From positions 1 through 15,854 of the forward strand of contig CANGWT010000027.1 of NCBI GenBank assembly GCA_947457745.1: DNA of 15,854 bases, read 5' to 3'. Below, piece by piece: positions 14,954 through 15,854 of this stretch. The position numbers were made by a program, and so were the translations under genes. The notes below the pieces were generated by a model. That model worked only from the letters and a program-made list of their open reading frames with translations. It did not search any database and was not told where the DNA came from. Source of the stretch: Burkholderiaceae bacterium (GTDB lineage Bacteria; Pseudomonadota; Gammaproteobacteria; Burkholderiales; Burkholderiaceae). Positions within the stretch are counted from its first letter, which is position 1, and the number at the start of each line of letters is the position of its first letter.

Positions 14954-15854
14954 ATGAGTAAATTATTTTTAAAAATATTCTGTATTGTTGGAATTTTATT
15001 TGCTACCAATGCAATTTATGCACAAGAGACAATTAAGATTGGTGCGCCACTAGCACTAACTGGCGGCTTAGCAGATGAAGGTAAAAAACAGCAGATTGCT
15101 TATGATATGTGGTTGAAGAAAGTGAATGCTGCTGGTGGTATTCAAGTGGGCAATAAAAAAATGAAGGTTGAATTGATCACTTATGATTATCAAACCGATG
15201 AAAAAAGAGCCCAATCACTTGCTGAAAAGCTAATTACTCAGGATAAGGTCTCTTTTCTGACATCTCCGTTTGGCTCTGGCCATACAAAAGTGGTTGCTGG
15301 CGTAGCTGAGCGTTATGGTATTCCTGTTGTTGCCCCTGTCGCCTCAAGCGAATCAGTTTTTAATCAAGGATATAAAAATCTTTTTGGAACATTAGCCGCC
15401 AATAGTGGCATTGTCTCAAACATGGTCACCTTGTTTACCAAACAATATCCGCAAACAAAAAAGATAGCCATTCTTGGTAGGGAAGATGTTTTTCCTAAAG
15501 CAATGGCAGCAGAAATGAAGATTTATGCAGAAAAAGCAGGGCTTGAAATTGTATTTAATGAGTTATACCCAGTAGGCACACTGGATCACGCTGCTTCCTT
15601 ATCTAAAATTAAGGCTGCAAAACCAGATTGGATTTATGTTTCTGGATATACGCAAGATTTGGTTCTTGCTCGCAAGCAAATGAGCGATCTAGGGGTAAAT
15701 GCTCCGATCATTACGATGATTACTGGACCAGCCTATAAAGAATTCACTGATGCTCTAGGTCCTTTGGCAGAGGGTATTTCAAGCGCTACGTGGTGGCATC
15801 ATTCTTTAACCTATAAGTCTAAGGATGTATTTGGTTCAACTACCGATTTCTATA
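14954..15854 (+). CDS. Branched-chain-type ABC transporter substrate-binding protein, partial (LivK-like, Peripla_BP_6)
   Basis: An open frame of 300 codons runs off the window's right end without a stop. The first 25 or so residues form a Sec signal peptide (MSKLFLKIFCIVGILFATNA, cleavage after IYA). The mature part starts QETIKIGAPLALTGGLADEG, the standard opening of Liv-type type I binding proteins, followed by NAAGGI, TSPFGSGHT and PVVAPVASSES ligand-pocket segments. I chose the ATG at 14954 because GGAG ends six bases before it; an in-frame ATG at 14948 overlaps that site. It lies 33 nt after the CoxG-like gene and is probably in the same operon, with permease and ATPase genes expected to the right. 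The ligand is unknown; it may be the hydroxylase substrate. Confidence 0.88.
   Translation, partial: MSKLFLKIFCIVGILFATNAIYAQETIKIGAPLALTGGLADEGKKQQIAYDMWLKKVNAAGGIQVGNKKMKVELITYDYQTDEKRAQSLAEKLITQDKVSFLTSPFGSGHTKVVAGVAERYGIPVVAPVASSESVFNQGYKNLFGTLAANSGIVSNMVTLFTKQYPQTKKIAILGREDVFPKAMAAEMKIYAEKAGLEIVFNELYPVGTLDHAASLSKIKAAKPDWIYVSGYTQDLVLARKQMSDLGVNAPIITMITGPAYKEFTDALGPLAEGISSATWWHHSLTYKSKDVFGSTTDFY

Noticed and set aside
1..15854. CRISPR arrays, insertion sequences or long repeats
   Set aside because: No regularly spaced repeats, transposase or integrase genes, or terminal inverted repeats were seen on reading the window.

Overview
The window is moderately AT-rich bacterial DNA that looks like accessory (catabolic) content of a Gram-negative beta-proteobacterium. 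My best guess is Burkholderiales of the Polynucleobacter type. This is inferred from base composition, gene style (amidases, NitT/TauT and Liv-type transporters, CoxLMS-type molybdenum hydroxylase, paired FCD-type GntR regulators) and the Tat signal; nothing here fixes the genus. No transposase, integrase or CRISPR array is visible. The extreme left end carries a tRNA-Arg(UCU)-like 3' half with a decayed 5' half, the sort of scar left at a tRNA attachment site, so the window may begin at the edge of an integrated island.

Layout. (1) 49-158: tRNA-Arg-like remnant. (2) 271-5335, minus strand: a tightly coupled operon read right to left. It encodes a Tat-exported substrate-binding protein, permease and ATPase of a NitT/TauT-type ABC importer, then allophanate hydrolase, then an FCD-type GntR regulator. 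The first and last protein junctions are close; ATPase/permease and hydrolase/ATPase overlap by 4 nt (ATGA, GTGA). (3) 5336-5671: a 336-bp leader holding a perfect CTTGTATACAAG palindrome (a good GntR/FCD operator candidate), two further inverted repeats, and a candidate terminator for the next gene. (4) 5672-6853, minus: an amidase-signature hydrolase, divergent from a small lipocalin-like gene (6917-7342, plus). (5) 7319-8542, minus: a DUF1116 protein of the YlbE/AllG type, whose 3' end overlaps the lipocalin gene and whose promoter is nearly consensus. (6) 8658 to the end, plus: a second operon with a paralogous GntR regulator, a cyclic-amide-type metallo-amidohydrolase, molybdenum hydroxylase large, FAD and 2Fe-2S subunits, a CoxG-like protein, and the start of a Liv-type periplasmic binding protein that runs off the window.

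How the genes may work together (inference). Two import systems, a molybdenum hydroxylase, a ring-opening type amidohydrolase, an amidase, an AllG-like (carbamoyl-transfer family) protein and allophanate hydrolase together resemble a pathway for using a nitrogen heterocycle or ureide. It would run: uptake, hydroxylation of a ring carbon next to nitrogen, hydrolytic ring opening, amide cleavage, and release of ammonia and CO2 from allophanate or a related compound. The two paralogous regulators suggest both halves respond to related ligands. The substrate cannot be read from the sequence. Known allophanate-producing enzymes (urea or guanidine carboxylase, AtzD-type cyanuric acid hydrolase) are absent from the window, which makes the combination worth a closer look.
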